This document shows positions 16,645 to 25,220 of a stretch of DNA of 41,444 nt, in pieces. This DNA comes from an uncultured Acidimicrobiales bacterium (GTDB taxonomy: Bacteria > Actinomycetota > Acidimicrobiia > Acidimicrobiales > SZUA-35). The stretch is from the NCBI GenBank assembly GCA_937930695.1, contig CALHCB010000076.1, forward strand, positions 1 to 41,444, read 5' to 3'. The number at the start of each line of letters is the position of its first letter. The first letter of the stretch is position 1. Both the position numbers and the translations under genes were made by a program. A model generated the notes under the pieces. That model searched no databases. It had not been told where the DNA came from and worked only from the letters and a program-made list of their open reading frames with translations.

Positions 16645-18056
16645 CCCGTTGCGCCCGACAGCATGACATCACCGATGACGAGGCTTGGGGTGCTCACGCC
16701 ACTCGGCAGGTGAGTTCGGTCTGAACCCACGGCCGAGATGTCCATCAGCAGTCGTTGCAACGTTGAACCAACGGTGCACTCGCCAATGGGTTCGGCGAGC
16801 TGACCATTGCGGATCACTCGCCCCTCGACACCCACTGAGAAGTCGCCCGATACAGGATTCACTCCCGAGTGCAGTCCGGCCAAGCTGAAGACCAGCACGC
16901 CCTCATCAACGCCCGCAATCAGTTCGTCGAGCGACCCGCCGGTCCCTGCCGCTACCGACAAGGCGTGGATCCCGGGGCTCGGAAGCCCTCGCGTTCCCCG
17001 AACCGCTGAGCCGGTCGAACCTGTCCCTGCCCGGCGACCGTTGTAGGAGTCGAACAAATACCCCTGTAAGACCCCATCAACAACGAGAGGATTCGATCGG
17101 CACGCCAGTCCTTCGCCATCGTGTGAGTCCGCGCCCAGAGAATCTGGATCGGTTGGATCGTCGATGAACGACAGCGACGTAGCCGCAACTTCTTCGCCGA
17201 CGCGATCAACGAAAGGCGACCGCTTCTTGATGATCCGGTCTCCGGTAAGGGTTCCAGCGATTAGCCCGATCACCGTCGCCGAGAGGTGTGGATCCAGGAC
17301 CAGACTCACTGTCCGGCTCGTAGGTTTGGATGCACCGATCAAATCGATGGCTCGACTGACGGCTCTGTCGGCTACCCATTCGAGATCCAGATCGGCCGCC
17401 TTTCGGGCGCCGTCGTAGGCAGACCCGGTTTGGGTCCGATCGTCATCATCGGCGAGTGCTTGCACACTCAGACTGGCCGACGTTGCCTGCGAGCGTGCTC
17501 GGATCCCCGCCGAGCTTGCCAACGCGAACGCCCCAGCGCTGTCTCCGTAGGCGGAAACCCGGACACCCGAAATTCGGTCATCTCCATCAAGCACCCGACG
17601 TTCCAGCTGAATGGCCAGATCAATCTTCTCTTGGCTCGACATCGAGAGAATTTCTTCTCTCCAAAGATCAATGTCGACCGCTGCGATGCCGTCGGGCTCG
17701 GCGATGCCCGCATCCGGGTCTGCTTCGGCGTAGTTGGAGTTGTCACGCGCATCTGCGAGCGTTTGGTCGAGCAGCGCTGGGTCAAGCGTTCCTGCGCTGG
17801 CAAACCCCTCTCGGCCATCTCGAATGACCCGAACACCGACCCCATGAGACTCAGCATTGGTGAATGATTCGACCTCGCCGCCATACACCCGAACGGTTGT
17901 GGACACCGAGTGACCACAGGCAACCTCGAGCTGCTCACCCGGTTCGGCTTGCTCGACAAGCCTGGATGCGACAGTCAAAAGCTGCGCAGAATCGATGTTG
18001 ATCGACGAGGCGTTTTTCGACGAGGAGCTCATCGATGGTGAAGAAGAACTCGTCAC
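16641..18056 (-). CDS. pmbA: TldE/PmbA-family peptidase subunit
   Basis: A 471-residue TldE/PmbA homologue. In E. coli TldD and TldE form a heterodimeric metalloprotease that matures peptides such as microcins and degrades unfolded peptides; TldE is the partner lacking the zinc motif. Matching features are VRVYGGEVESFTNAESHGVGVRVI near the N-terminus, VSLVLDPHLSATVIGLIAGTLTGDRI, and the C-terminal GVNPVSGDFSVGVEGRVIRNGQL. No HExxxH is present, as expected for TldE. The N-terminus (about 17 residues) is Ser-rich and unusual. GTG 18056 overlaps the tldD stop (GTGA); an internal ATG at 18032 is possible. Confidence 0.92.
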   Translation of the reverse strand: MTSSSSPSMSSSSKNASSINIDSAQLLTVASRLVEQAEPGEQLEVACGHSVSTTVRVYGGEVESFTNAESHGVGVRVIRDGREGFASAGTLDPALLDQTLADARDNSNYAEADPDAGIAEPDGIAAVDIDLWREEILSMSSQEKIDLAIQLERRVLDGDDRISGVRVSAYGDSAGAFALASSAGIRARSQATSASLSVQALADDDDRTQTGSAYDGARKAADLDLEWVADRAVSRAIDLIGASKPTSRTVSLVLDPHLSATVIGLIAGTLTGDRIIKKRSPFVDRVGEEVAATSLSFIDDPTDPDSLGADSHDGEGLACRSNPLVVDGVLQGYLFDSYNGRRAGTGSTGSAVRGTRGLPSPGIHALSVAAGTGGSLDELIAGVDEGVLVFSLAGLHSGVNPVSGDFSVGVEGRVIRNGQLAEPIGECTVGSTLQRLLMDISAVGSDRTHLPSGVSTPSLVIGDVMLSGATG

Positions 18057-19462
18057 GCTGCGGTTCCTCCGATGGTCATCTCGGTGACCCGCAAGGTCGG
18101 GACTCCATCGCCCACGGGAACGCCCTGGCCATCCTTGCCGCAGGTCCCTGGAGGGCCCATCTCAAAGTCATTGCCAACGGCATCGATCTGCTGCAGCACC
18201 TTCGGACCGTTGCCAATCAGCTGACCTTCTCGCAATGGCGAGGTGATCTTGCCGTCCTCGATGAGGTACGCCTCGGTCATGCCGAAGACAAAGTCTCCCG
18301 ATGCGGTGTTCACCTGTCCGCCACCGAGCTTTGCGACGTACACACCCTTCTCGACACCAGCAATGATCTCGTCGGGCGTTTGGTCCCCCGGGGCGAGATA
18401 GGTGTTGGTCATGCGGACCATTGGCAAGTGCCGATAGCTCTGCCGACGACCGTTTCCGCTGGAGCGTCGATTGTCTTGTCGAGCTCGGTTCCCGTCCCAC
18501 ATGTAGTCGACGAGTACCCCCTTCTCGATCAACACGTTGCGTGACGCAGGCTGACCTTCGTCGTCCACCGCGTAGTGTCCCCACTCCCCTGGCATCGTCC
18601 CATCGTCGATCAGGGTGACGAGCGGAGAAGCGACTTGCTTGCCGACCTGACCGGCGAAGGCCGACGCGCCCTTTCGCACCAAGTCAGCCTCGAGACCGTG
18701 GCCGCACGCCTCGTGGAACAGCACGCCGCCAGATCCTGGGCCGATGACAACAACGTGGGTCCCAGAGGGGGCGGGGCGGGCCTCGAGCTTGGTAATCGCG
18801 CGCTCGGCTGCATTTGTCGCCAGCTGGTCGACGTCATATCGATCGAAGAGCTCGAAACCGATGGAATGTCCGATGGACTCATAACCGGTCTGGAGTCCGG
18901 TATCGCCTGAGGCGACGCAGGTGACGGCGAAGTTGGTCCGTGTCTGGTCATCGGTCGCGAAGACTCCGTCGGAGTTCGCGACGAGGATGCGTCGGCGGTT
19001 GTCTCCCTGACGGGCACTGACCTGGGAAATGGCTTGGTGATAGGCCCGAGCAACTTCATCTGCACGACGAACGAGAGCCACCTTGCGGGCTTTGTCCACC
19101 GATCCGGGCGGCACGGCGACGGAGCTCCCTCGAGCCTCGGATGCGGCAACCTCCACCGTCCGCACGCCGCCGCCGGGCGACTTGGCTGCGTCCGCCGCCG
19201 CTTTTGCGGCGGCGAGTAACCGGTCTTCGGACAAGTCCGCTGTATGAGCAAACCCAGTTGTCTCGCCCGAGATGACCCTGATGCCAGCCCCGCGATCGCG
19301 ACTCGATGACAGGTTCTCGACCCTGCCATCGTCGAGATTCACACCGCTCCGCTCGACATCTTCCACGAAGATCTCGGCAAAGTCAGCTCCTTGAGCCAGG
19401 CCAGCGGACAGAACACGGTTGACAACTTGTTCTTCGATCACGTCTCCCAGCGTACGTTGCAC
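18053..19462 (-). CDS. tldD: Metalloprotease TldD
   Basis: A 469-residue TldD, the catalytic half of the TldD/TldE protease. The zinc motif HEACGHGLE (HExxxH) lies near residue 250. Other signatures are GAGIRVISGETTGFAHT, LVTLIDDGTMPGEWGHYAVDDEG, MVRMTNTYLAPGD, and GPPGTCGKDGQGVPVG at the C-terminus. The start is GTG 19462; no strong ribosome-binding site is visible. It heads the minus-strand run tldD-pmbA-PHP-thioredoxin and is divergent from dxs, with about 190 bases between them. No peptide precursor gene (microcin- or RiPP-like) is visible nearby, so a housekeeping role is most likely. Confidence 0.95.
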   Translation of the reverse strand: MQRTLGDVIEEQVVNRVLSAGLAQGADFAEIFVEDVERSGVNLDDGRVENLSSSRDRGAGIRVISGETTGFAHTADLSEDRLLAAAKAAADAAKSPGGGVRTVEVAASEARGSSVAVPPGSVDKARKVALVRRADEVARAYHQAISQVSARQGDNRRRILVANSDGVFATDDQTRTNFAVTCVASGDTGLQTGYESIGHSIGFELFDRYDVDQLATNAAERAITKLEARPAPSGTHVVVIGPGSGGVLFHEACGHGLEADLVRKGASAFAGQVGKQVASPLVTLIDDGTMPGEWGHYAVDDEGQPASRNVLIEKGVLVDYMWDGNRARQDNRRSSGNGRRQSYRHLPMVRMTNTYLAPGDQTPDEIIAGVEKGVYVAKLGGGQVNTASGDFVFGMTEAYLIEDGKITSPLREGQLIGNGPKVLQQIDAVGNDFEMGPPGTCGKDGQGVPVGDGVPTLRVTEMTIGGTAA

Positions 19463-19653
19463 GGCCCAAGCGAGGAAGACCCAGAACTTTTTGCATCAAA
19501 ACCACCTGGTCTTCACAAATCCCGTCGAGACTGGGGTTACCGGCAACGATGCCCCTTCCTCCATCCACCAGATGGTTCGACGGTTGATCGATTCGCTCCA
19601 AAGCGCTCCGGTAAGCAAGTCCGATCCCCCTGTCCGCTACCGTTTCTTCTCAC

Positions 19654-21504
19654 ATGATCCTCGAATCCATCACCGGCCCAGAAGATCTTCGGCGGCTGAA
19701 TCCTGCCGAGCTCGAAACTCTGTGCCACGAGATCCGCGAATTCATCGTCGACACCGTCAATCGGAAGAAGGACGGTCACCTTGGGTCCAACCTCGGGGCG
19801 GTCGAGCTGACGGTCGCCATGCATCGGGCCTTGAACTCGCCAACCGACGTGCTCTTGTGGGATACCGGTCACCAGACCTACGTCCACAAGATGTTGACCG
19901 GGCGCACCGACGATTTCGCGACCCTGCGAGAAGCCGATGGACTCTCCGGATATCCAAGCCGTGAAGAGTCACCACACGATTGGATCGAGAACAGTCACGC
20001 ATCAACCGTCCTGGGCTACGCCCACGGACTCGCAGCAGCGTTCGCGGCCAACGGCGAAACCAGTCGGCGGGTCGTCGCTGTCCTGGGCGACGGCTCGATG
20101 ACCGGGGGCATGGCCTTCGAAGGTCTCAACAACCTCGGGCACTCCGGCAGCAATGTCACCATCGTGTTGAACGACAACGGCCGTTCCTACGCCCCGACGG
20201 TCTCCCTACTCACCGAGAGCCTTGTCAAGATCCGGTCGAACCCCGTCTACATGAAACGCCAGCGACGGTTCGAGGATTGGACGGCTCGATTGCCGCTGAT
20301 CGGGCGATATTCCATGCTCGGCGTTCGCGCCTCCAAAGCCGCTATCCGCGAAGCGTTCGAACCTCGCGAGTTCTTCGAGCCACTTGGTGTTCGTTACATG
20401 GGGCCATTCGATGGTCATGACATCGCCGAAGTCGAGACCGCGCTGAACAACGCAGCAGAGTTCGATGGACCGGTCGTGCTCCACGTCAAGACACACAAGG
20501 GACGTGGCTACGGTCCCGCAGAGAACGACCCCATCAAGAACATGCACGACATGGGTGGCGTCAAACCGGGCAGCTACACCGCATCGTTCACCGAGTCCCT
20601 TGTCAAGCTCGCGGACGAACACAAAGAAGTCGTTGCCATCACGGCGGCGATGCCTGATTCCACCGGTCTACTCCCGTTCCGGGAGCGATTCCCTGATCGT
20701 TGCTTCGACGTGGGAATTGCAGAACAACACGCCGTCACTGCGGCTGCCGGTATGGCCATGGGCGGGCTTCGTCCCGTTGTGGCGCTCTACGCGACCTTCC
20801 TCTCACGGGCCTTCGACCAAGCGAACCTCGATGTCGGCCTCCACGGCCAACGCGTCATCTTCTGTCTCGATCGAGCCGGCATCACGGGAAGCGACGGCCC
20901 ATCCCACCACGGAATCTTCGATTTGGTGCTCATGTCGAAGATTCCCAACATGACGATTTTCTGCCCCTCGTCGTACCAAGAACTGCAGCAGATGTTGCAG
21001 GATGCCTATGACCTTGCGGAAGGCCCGGCGATGATTCGCTGGCCCAAGACGGCGGCCCCGTCGGTAGGCGACGATGAGGTTGGACACGGCCTCCATGCTC
21101 GCCTCGTCCGCGGTGGCGCGGACGGCAATCACCGCGTGTGCATCATCGGCGTCGGCAAGATGCTCGAGGCCGCCTCAGAAGCAGCGGACATCCTCGCCGC
21201 GGAAGGTGTCGAGGTCACGGTTTGGGATCCCCGATGCGTGAAACCACTCGATCGAGAAATGCTGGACGATGCAGGGCAACACGAACTCGTTGTGACGGTC
21301 GAAGACGGCCTGCGTGACGGCGGCATCGGGGCAGCGATACGAGATGCGCTGCATCAGTCCGACGGTCCGAGCCCACGGATCGACGTGTTGGGGATACCCA
21401 CGACCTATCTCGCCCACGGAAAGCCCGACGCGATCTTGTCTGCGCTTGGGCTGGATGGACCAGGGATCGCTGCTTCGATTCGAGCGGCACTCGTCCCCTC
21501 GTGA
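19654..21504 (+). CDS. dxs: 1-deoxy-D-xylulose-5-phosphate synthase
   Basis: A 616-residue DXS, the thiamine-diphosphate enzyme that condenses pyruvate with glyceraldehyde-3-phosphate at the start of the MEP isoprenoid pathway. Domain I has HLGSNLGAVELTVAMH, WDTGHQTYVHK and the ThDP motif GDGSMTGG...NDNGRSYAPT; domain II has GIAEQHAVTAAAGMA (catalytic Glu) and ATFLSRAFDQ; domain III is the transketolase C-terminal fold. The start at ATG 19654 gives MILESITGPEDLRRL, the usual N-terminus. It ends two bases from the stop of a convergent gene. Confidence 0.97.
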   Translation: MILESITGPEDLRRLNPAELETLCHEIREFIVDTVNRKKDGHLGSNLGAVELTVAMHRALNSPTDVLLWDTGHQTYVHKMLTGRTDDFATLREADGLSGYPSREESPHDWIENSHASTVLGYAHGLAAAFAANGETSRRVVAVLGDGSMTGGMAFEGLNNLGHSGSNVTIVLNDNGRSYAPTVSLLTESLVKIRSNPVYMKRQRRFEDWTARLPLIGRYSMLGVRASKAAIREAFEPREFFEPLGVRYMGPFDGHDIAEVETALNNAAEFDGPVVLHVKTHKGRGYGPAENDPIKNMHDMGGVKPGSYTASFTESLVKLADEHKEVVAITAAMPDSTGLLPFRERFPDRCFDVGIAEQHAVTAAAGMAMGGLRPVVALYATFLSRAFDQANLDVGLHGQRVIFCLDRAGITGSDGPSHHGIFDLVLMSKIPNMTIFCPSSYQELQQMLQDAYDLAEGPAMIRWPKTAAPSVGDDEVGHGLHARLVRGGADGNHRVCIIGVGKMLEAASEAADILAAEGVEVTVWDPRCVKPLDREMLDDAGQHELVVTVEDGLRDGGIGAAIRDALHQSDGPSPRIDVLGIPTTYLAHGKPDAILSALGLDGPGIAASIRAALVPS

Positions 21505-21505
21505 G

Positions 21506-22930
21506 TTAATAACGCGGGCCGTCGCTCACTGATGGCCGTTGTTTGTCCTTTGCCCCGATCGACTTTGCGATCTGCACGTAGTGGTCGAGATCTCGATCCA
21601 CCTCGTTCGCGGGAGCTGGTCGGGCGAACAGGAATCCCTGGGCGAGATCACAGCCCAGTTTGCTGAGCATCTCGGCTTGTTCTTTGGTCTCGACGCCCTC
21701 GGCGATGACCGCGCAGCCCAGATCGTGAGCCATCCGGATCAGGTTGCCGACGATGACACGATCTTCGTCGGCCAGGCCGAGCCCTCCGACTAAGACTCTG
21801 GGCAGCCGGATGACGTCGAAACGACAACGGCGAAGCAAGTCCGGAGAACCGAACCCGATCCCAAAGTCCTCGAGTGCGATACCGACACCCTCGGCTTTGA
21901 GAATCTGAAGCGCAGGCCAGAGGAGGTTGATCTCCGGCCCGGCCGAGTCACCGTTCACATCCAACAGGACCTGACTCGGTCGAACTCCAAGTTCATTGAC
22001 GGCGCTCATGACGACCTCAACGAAACGAGAGTCACGAACAAAGGTCGGGTCGAGATTCGTGGCCCCGAAGAGACTCGGGAGGTTCAAACGCCGGTTCCAA
22101 AGGCTGACGTGGCGAAGCGTCTCGCGCAGCACCCATGCATGGAGCGGCACAACAATCGGCGACGCTCTCAACGCTTCAAGGAAGACACCGGGCGAGATCA
22201 GCTCGGCCCCAGAAGGGCCAGCGTCTGGTGCCAGCCAGCGAAGTACGGCTTCGAATCCGACAAGCGTGCCGCCCGTGAGCGAAACGATCGGCTGGAAGTA
22301 CAGCTGAAATTCGTCGTTCTCGAACGCTCGCTGCAGGCGCACAGCCAGAACTTCCGGCTGTCGCTGCGCGGAGTACGTCTCATCACGAATGACGACGTGA
22401 CCCGACTTCTGAAGTCGGGCTTCGGCCAGTGCCGCTTCCACGTCAACGAGCAGGCGACGTTCGTTCGTGTCGTGGTCGCTCAGAAGGCCGGCGACCGCGA
22501 CGTGTACTGGCACGACGAAGTTCTCGAACGTCACCTGAAGCGGGAGCATCGAGACCAAGTCGTTGGCAACTCGCCTCGCCTCATCGGCACCGAAAAGACC
22601 GGGCCAGATGACGGCAAACTCCGAACCCAAGTATCGGGCAACCGAACCTCGGGCACCGACCGAAGTCGAAAGCGACTCCGCAATAGCCTGAAGCACTTCG
22701 TCACCGACGGCACTTCCGTAGCCGTTGTTGATCTCAGAAAGGTTGGCAACGGACACCAGAAACATCCCGAACCGGTCGCCGGTACGCCGGCAACGGTCGA
22801 GATTGGTGGTGACCCACTGCTCGAGCTGCCAACGATCGGGCAAGCCCGTGAGACCGTCCAGGTTCGTGTCCGTGTCAACACCGTTTTCAGTTGTCTGTAT
22901 CGACCCTGCGGTCGTACGCCGAAAAACCAT
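21506..22930 (-). CDS. Degenerate GGDEF-EAL protein
   Basis: About 474 residues with an N-terminal GGDEF fold (LTGLPDRWQLEQWV to about 185) and a C-terminal EAL fold. Both active sites are damaged. The GGDEF motif is LGSEF near residue 101. EAL is GFEAVLRW; the metal-binding Glu of the usual E-x-T-E motif is absent (LLDVNGDS); DDFG is EDFG; the catalytic Lys of KID is missing (FDVIRLPR). AEGVET and AQGF remain. This suggests a cyclic-di-GMP receptor or a protein-protein adaptor rather than an enzyme, though that is inference. There is no membrane segment. I prefer ATG 22930; a TTG at 22942 follows GGAG too closely. Confidence 0.85.
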   Translation of the reverse strand: MVFRRTTAGSIQTTENGVDTDTNLDGLTGLPDRWQLEQWVTTNLDRCRRTGDRFGMFLVSVANLSEINNGYGSAVGDEVLQAIAESLSTSVGARGSVARYLGSEFAVIWPGLFGADEARRVANDLVSMLPLQVTFENFVVPVHVAVAGLLSDHDTNERRLLVDVEAALAEARLQKSGHVVIRDETYSAQRQPEVLAVRLQRAFENDEFQLYFQPIVSLTGGTLVGFEAVLRWLAPDAGPSGAELISPGVFLEALRASPIVVPLHAWVLRETLRHVSLWNRRLNLPSLFGATNLDPTFVRDSRFVEVVMSAVNELGVRPSQVLLDVNGDSAGPEINLLWPALQILKAEGVGIALEDFGIGFGSPDLLRRCRFDVIRLPRVLVGGLGLADEDRVIVGNLIRMAHDLGCAVIAEGVETKEQAEMLSKLGCDLAQGFLFARPAPANEVDRDLDHYVQIAKSIGAKDKQRPSVSDGPRY

Positions 22931-22994
22931 TGCTGTGACCAACGCTCCTTGTCGTCCAGTACAGGATCGGCTCCTGCCCCCCCGACTTGAGTAG

Positions 22995-23014
22995 GTTGTT
23001 CACACCGTGACAAC
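22995..23014. other. Inverted repeat between tesB and the GGDEF-EAL gene
   Basis: GTTGT-CAC and GTG-A-ACAAC form an eight-pair interrupted palindrome, four bases after the tesB stop and about 65 bases before the GGDEF-EAL start. It could be a weak terminator for tesB or an operator for the downstream gene; there is no T-run. Confidence 0.3.
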
Positions 23015-23017
23015 CCG

Positions 23018-23902
23018 TCAGGTGTCTTTTCCACCAAGGCCGTCTGGTTGCGGGCTGCCCTGCGGGGTCTCATCGTTCGGTCGTCGTTCGCGAAGAAGCA
23101 CCTCTTGGACGATCGTCGCTCCGTGAACACCATCTGCGGTGAAGATGTTGCCGACCGTGATTCCGCGGGCGCCAACGAGCGTGTGGCAGAGAACATCCGC
23201 CACGAGCCACTCGGTGGGATCGATCGGCCGATGGAAGTACACGGCGTGGTCAAGGCTTGCTCCGGTGAAGTGCGCTCTTCGGAGGTCGGGGTCGTCAATC
23301 TGGACAGGATGCGCCGCCCGGGCTGCGCCTGTCGGGGCGGCGTCGGAGATGAAGGCCAAGCCACATGCTTGCATCAGCGGGTCAGCAGGAAGATCTTGGG
23401 CAAGGCGCAGCCAAGTGACCGAGCGACCAAACCCAGGTGAGGTTCGCCGTCGTTCCAGCATCTGTCCCCACCCGGAGTCTTCGATGTCTTCAGGCCGAGG
23501 TATGTCCACTGGCAGCTGCGACGGCTGCACATCGACAGACTCCTCATCGCGCTGAAAGCTGGCAGACAAGTTCAAAATGGCGCCGTTCGATTGTCGAGCG
23601 ACCACCCGTCGAGTGGCAAAAGATCTTCCGTTGCGGATGCGGTCGACTTCGAAACGGACCGGCTCGCGATGGGTGCCACCTCGAATGAAGTAGGCGTGGA
23701 GCGAGTGAATCCCGAATCTCTCGTCGACTGTGAACTGAGCTGCTCGCAACGCCTGAGCGACGACTTGCCCACCGAACAACCGGCCCCACGGGTAGCGCGG
23801 CGCGACGCCGACGAACGTGTCGGGGCCGTGCTGGACGAGAGCCATCAGGTCCTCGAAGCTGACTTCACCGATCTTGAGTCGCTTCTTTGGCGCGTCAGTC
23901 AT
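23018..23902 (-). CDS. tesB: Acyl-CoA thioesterase II (TesB family)
   Basis: A 294-residue double-hotdog thioesterase that releases fatty acid from acyl-CoA in the cytosol. Diagnostic parts are RLFGGQVVAQALRAAQ, SLHAYFIRGG, RNGRSFATRRVVA, ASLDHAVYFHRP (catalytic Asp) and ATIVQEVLLRE (Gln of the oxyanion site). ATG 23902 overlaps the preceding DUF2237 stop (ATGA), supporting this start over the longer open frame to 24040. It ends in a polar tail. Confidence 0.93.
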   Translation of the reverse strand: MTDAPKKRLKIGEVSFEDLMALVQHGPDTFVGVAPRYPWGRLFGGQVVAQALRAAQFTVDERFGIHSLHAYFIRGGTHREPVRFEVDRIRNGRSFATRRVVARQSNGAILNLSASFQRDEESVDVQPSQLPVDIPRPEDIEDSGWGQMLERRRTSPGFGRSVTWLRLAQDLPADPLMQACGLAFISDAAPTGAARAAHPVQIDDPDLRRAHFTGASLDHAVYFHRPIDPTEWLVADVLCHTLVGARGITVGNIFTADGVHGATIVQEVLLRERRPNDETPQGSPQPDGLGGKDT

Positions 23903-24264
23903 TGAGCCGTCGCCTCGTGCTCCTTCAGCTCCGCGAGTGTGGCCCACTCGAGAACAGCGGCGTGGGTGGCTTCGAGCACAACTGGCGGCGCAGCACCAGC
24001 ATCCAGTGCTTCCTTCCACCTCGCCGCGCACAAGCACCACTGATCGCCTGCGGTGAGCCCTTTAAACCCATAGGCAGGCATAGGAGTTGAAAGGTCGTTG
24101 CCTTGCTGCTTGGAGAAGGCGAGAAACTCGTCCGTCACTCGGGCGCAAACGACGTGGACGCCGTCGTCGCCTGCTCCGGTGTTGCAACAGCCATCACGGA
24201 AGAATCCAGTGAGAGGATCCAGTGAACATGACGAGAGCTCGGTACCGAGAACGTTCTGTGCCAT
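23899..24264 (-). CDS. DUF2237 family protein
   Basis: A 121-residue protein matching the conserved DUF2237 family: NVLGTELSSCSLDPLTGFFRDGCCNTG, then VCARVTDEFLAFSKQQGNDLSTPMP, and GLTAGDQWCLCAARWKEAL. Members are cytosolic and of unknown function. The conserved cysteines (DGCC, WCLCA) and His/Asp residues hint at metal or redox chemistry, which is not established. It overlaps tesB by four bases and is divergent from the M15 peptidase gene, with only nine bases between the start codons. Confidence 0.87.
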   Translation of the reverse strand: MAQNVLGTELSSCSLDPLTGFFRDGCCNTGAGDDGVHVVCARVTDEFLAFSKQQGNDLSTPMPAYGFKGLTAGDQWCLCAARWKEALDAGAAPPVVLEATHAAVLEWATLAELKEHEATAQ

Positions 24265-24273
24265 CTCGCCAGT

Positions 24274-25206
24274 ATGGGCCCGGGTTACCGTTCCCCGGTG
24301 TCCTCTGTTCTGCTGACGACCCTTTGTTTCGCAATCGTTCTCGGATCGAGCTGTTCTGCGGTCTCTATCGACTCAGCTGATCCAGTGACGACCACATCAT
24401 CCCTGGTGGTGAGTGCCCCCACGGATCTGGAGTCGAACGAGCCACCGGCCACCGCCACAACAGCCCTGAGCGAGGCAACGACGACAACGGAGACAACGCT
24501 GACGCTCACCACCCCGCCGTGGCTCGGATCTCGTGTACTGCCAACGACACCATCGGGATTCGCCGAAGCTCAGCCCACACCTGCGGAGTTGATCGACCGT
24601 CGGCTTCCCAGCCCTGATCCGCTCGCTCCCCCCGCCGACGACGCGTTCTCCTTCACGATCTCCGAACTGGCTGGCGAGCCACTCCAGCGTTCGACGTGGA
24701 GTTCCGACTGCCCAGTTCCTGCCGCACAGTTGAGCTACCTCACGGTCAGTTTCTGGGGATTCGACGAGCAACCACACACCGGCGAATTGATCGTGGCCGC
24801 AGATCAGGCCGAGAACATCGTCGAGGTGTTTCGTCAGCTTCACGCCGCTCGCTTCCCCATCGAGGAAATGCGGATCGTAGAACCGGCCGATCTGATCGCT
24901 GCGCCAACCGGCGATGGGAACAACACCGCGAGCTTCGTCTGTCGATCCGTGACAGGAGGAAGTCGCTTCTCCGAGCATGCCTACGGGCTGGCGATCGACA
25001 TCAACCCGTTCCACAATCCATACCTCCGCGACGAACTCGTCATTCCCGAACTGGCAACGTCCTATGGCGACCGAGAAGCCGTCCTGCCAGGGATGGTGAG
25101 CGCCGGAGACGACGTGGTCACTGCGTTTGAGGACATCGGCTGGTCGTGGGGCGGAAACTGGAAGTCACTGAAGGACTATCAGCACTTTTCGCTCAACAAT
25201 CGTTGA
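24274..25206 (+). CDS. M15-family peptidoglycan peptidase, lipoprotein
   Basis: A 310-residue exported protein. The signal peptide ends in a lipobox LGSSC (C27), followed by a long Thr/Pro/Ser linker to about residue 120. The C-terminal domain has the M15 (VanY/extensin-like) zinc signature: RFSEHAYGLAIDINPF (His and Asp ligands) and DYQHFSL (third ligand), with GWSWGGNWKSLKDY between. Such enzymes cleave D-alanyl or L-alanyl-D-glutamate bonds in peptidoglycan. The start is either ATG 24274 or GTG 24298; the latter gives a more compact signal. The promoter must be very short or lie within the DUF2237 gene. Confidence 0.88.
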   Translation: MGPGYRSPVSSVLLTTLCFAIVLGSSCSAVSIDSADPVTTTSSLVVSAPTDLESNEPPATATTALSEATTTTETTLTLTTPPWLGSRVLPTTPSGFAEAQPTPAELIDRRLPSPDPLAPPADDAFSFTISELAGEPLQRSTWSSDCPVPAAQLSYLTVSFWGFDEQPHTGELIVAADQAENIVEVFRQLHAARFPIEEMRIVEPADLIAAPTGDGNNTASFVCRSVTGGSRFSEHAYGLAIDINPFHNPYLRDELVIPELATSYGDREAVLPGMVSAGDDVVTAFEDIGWSWGGNWKSLKDYQHFSLNNR

Positions 25207-25220
25207 TCTAGGTTGCTCAA

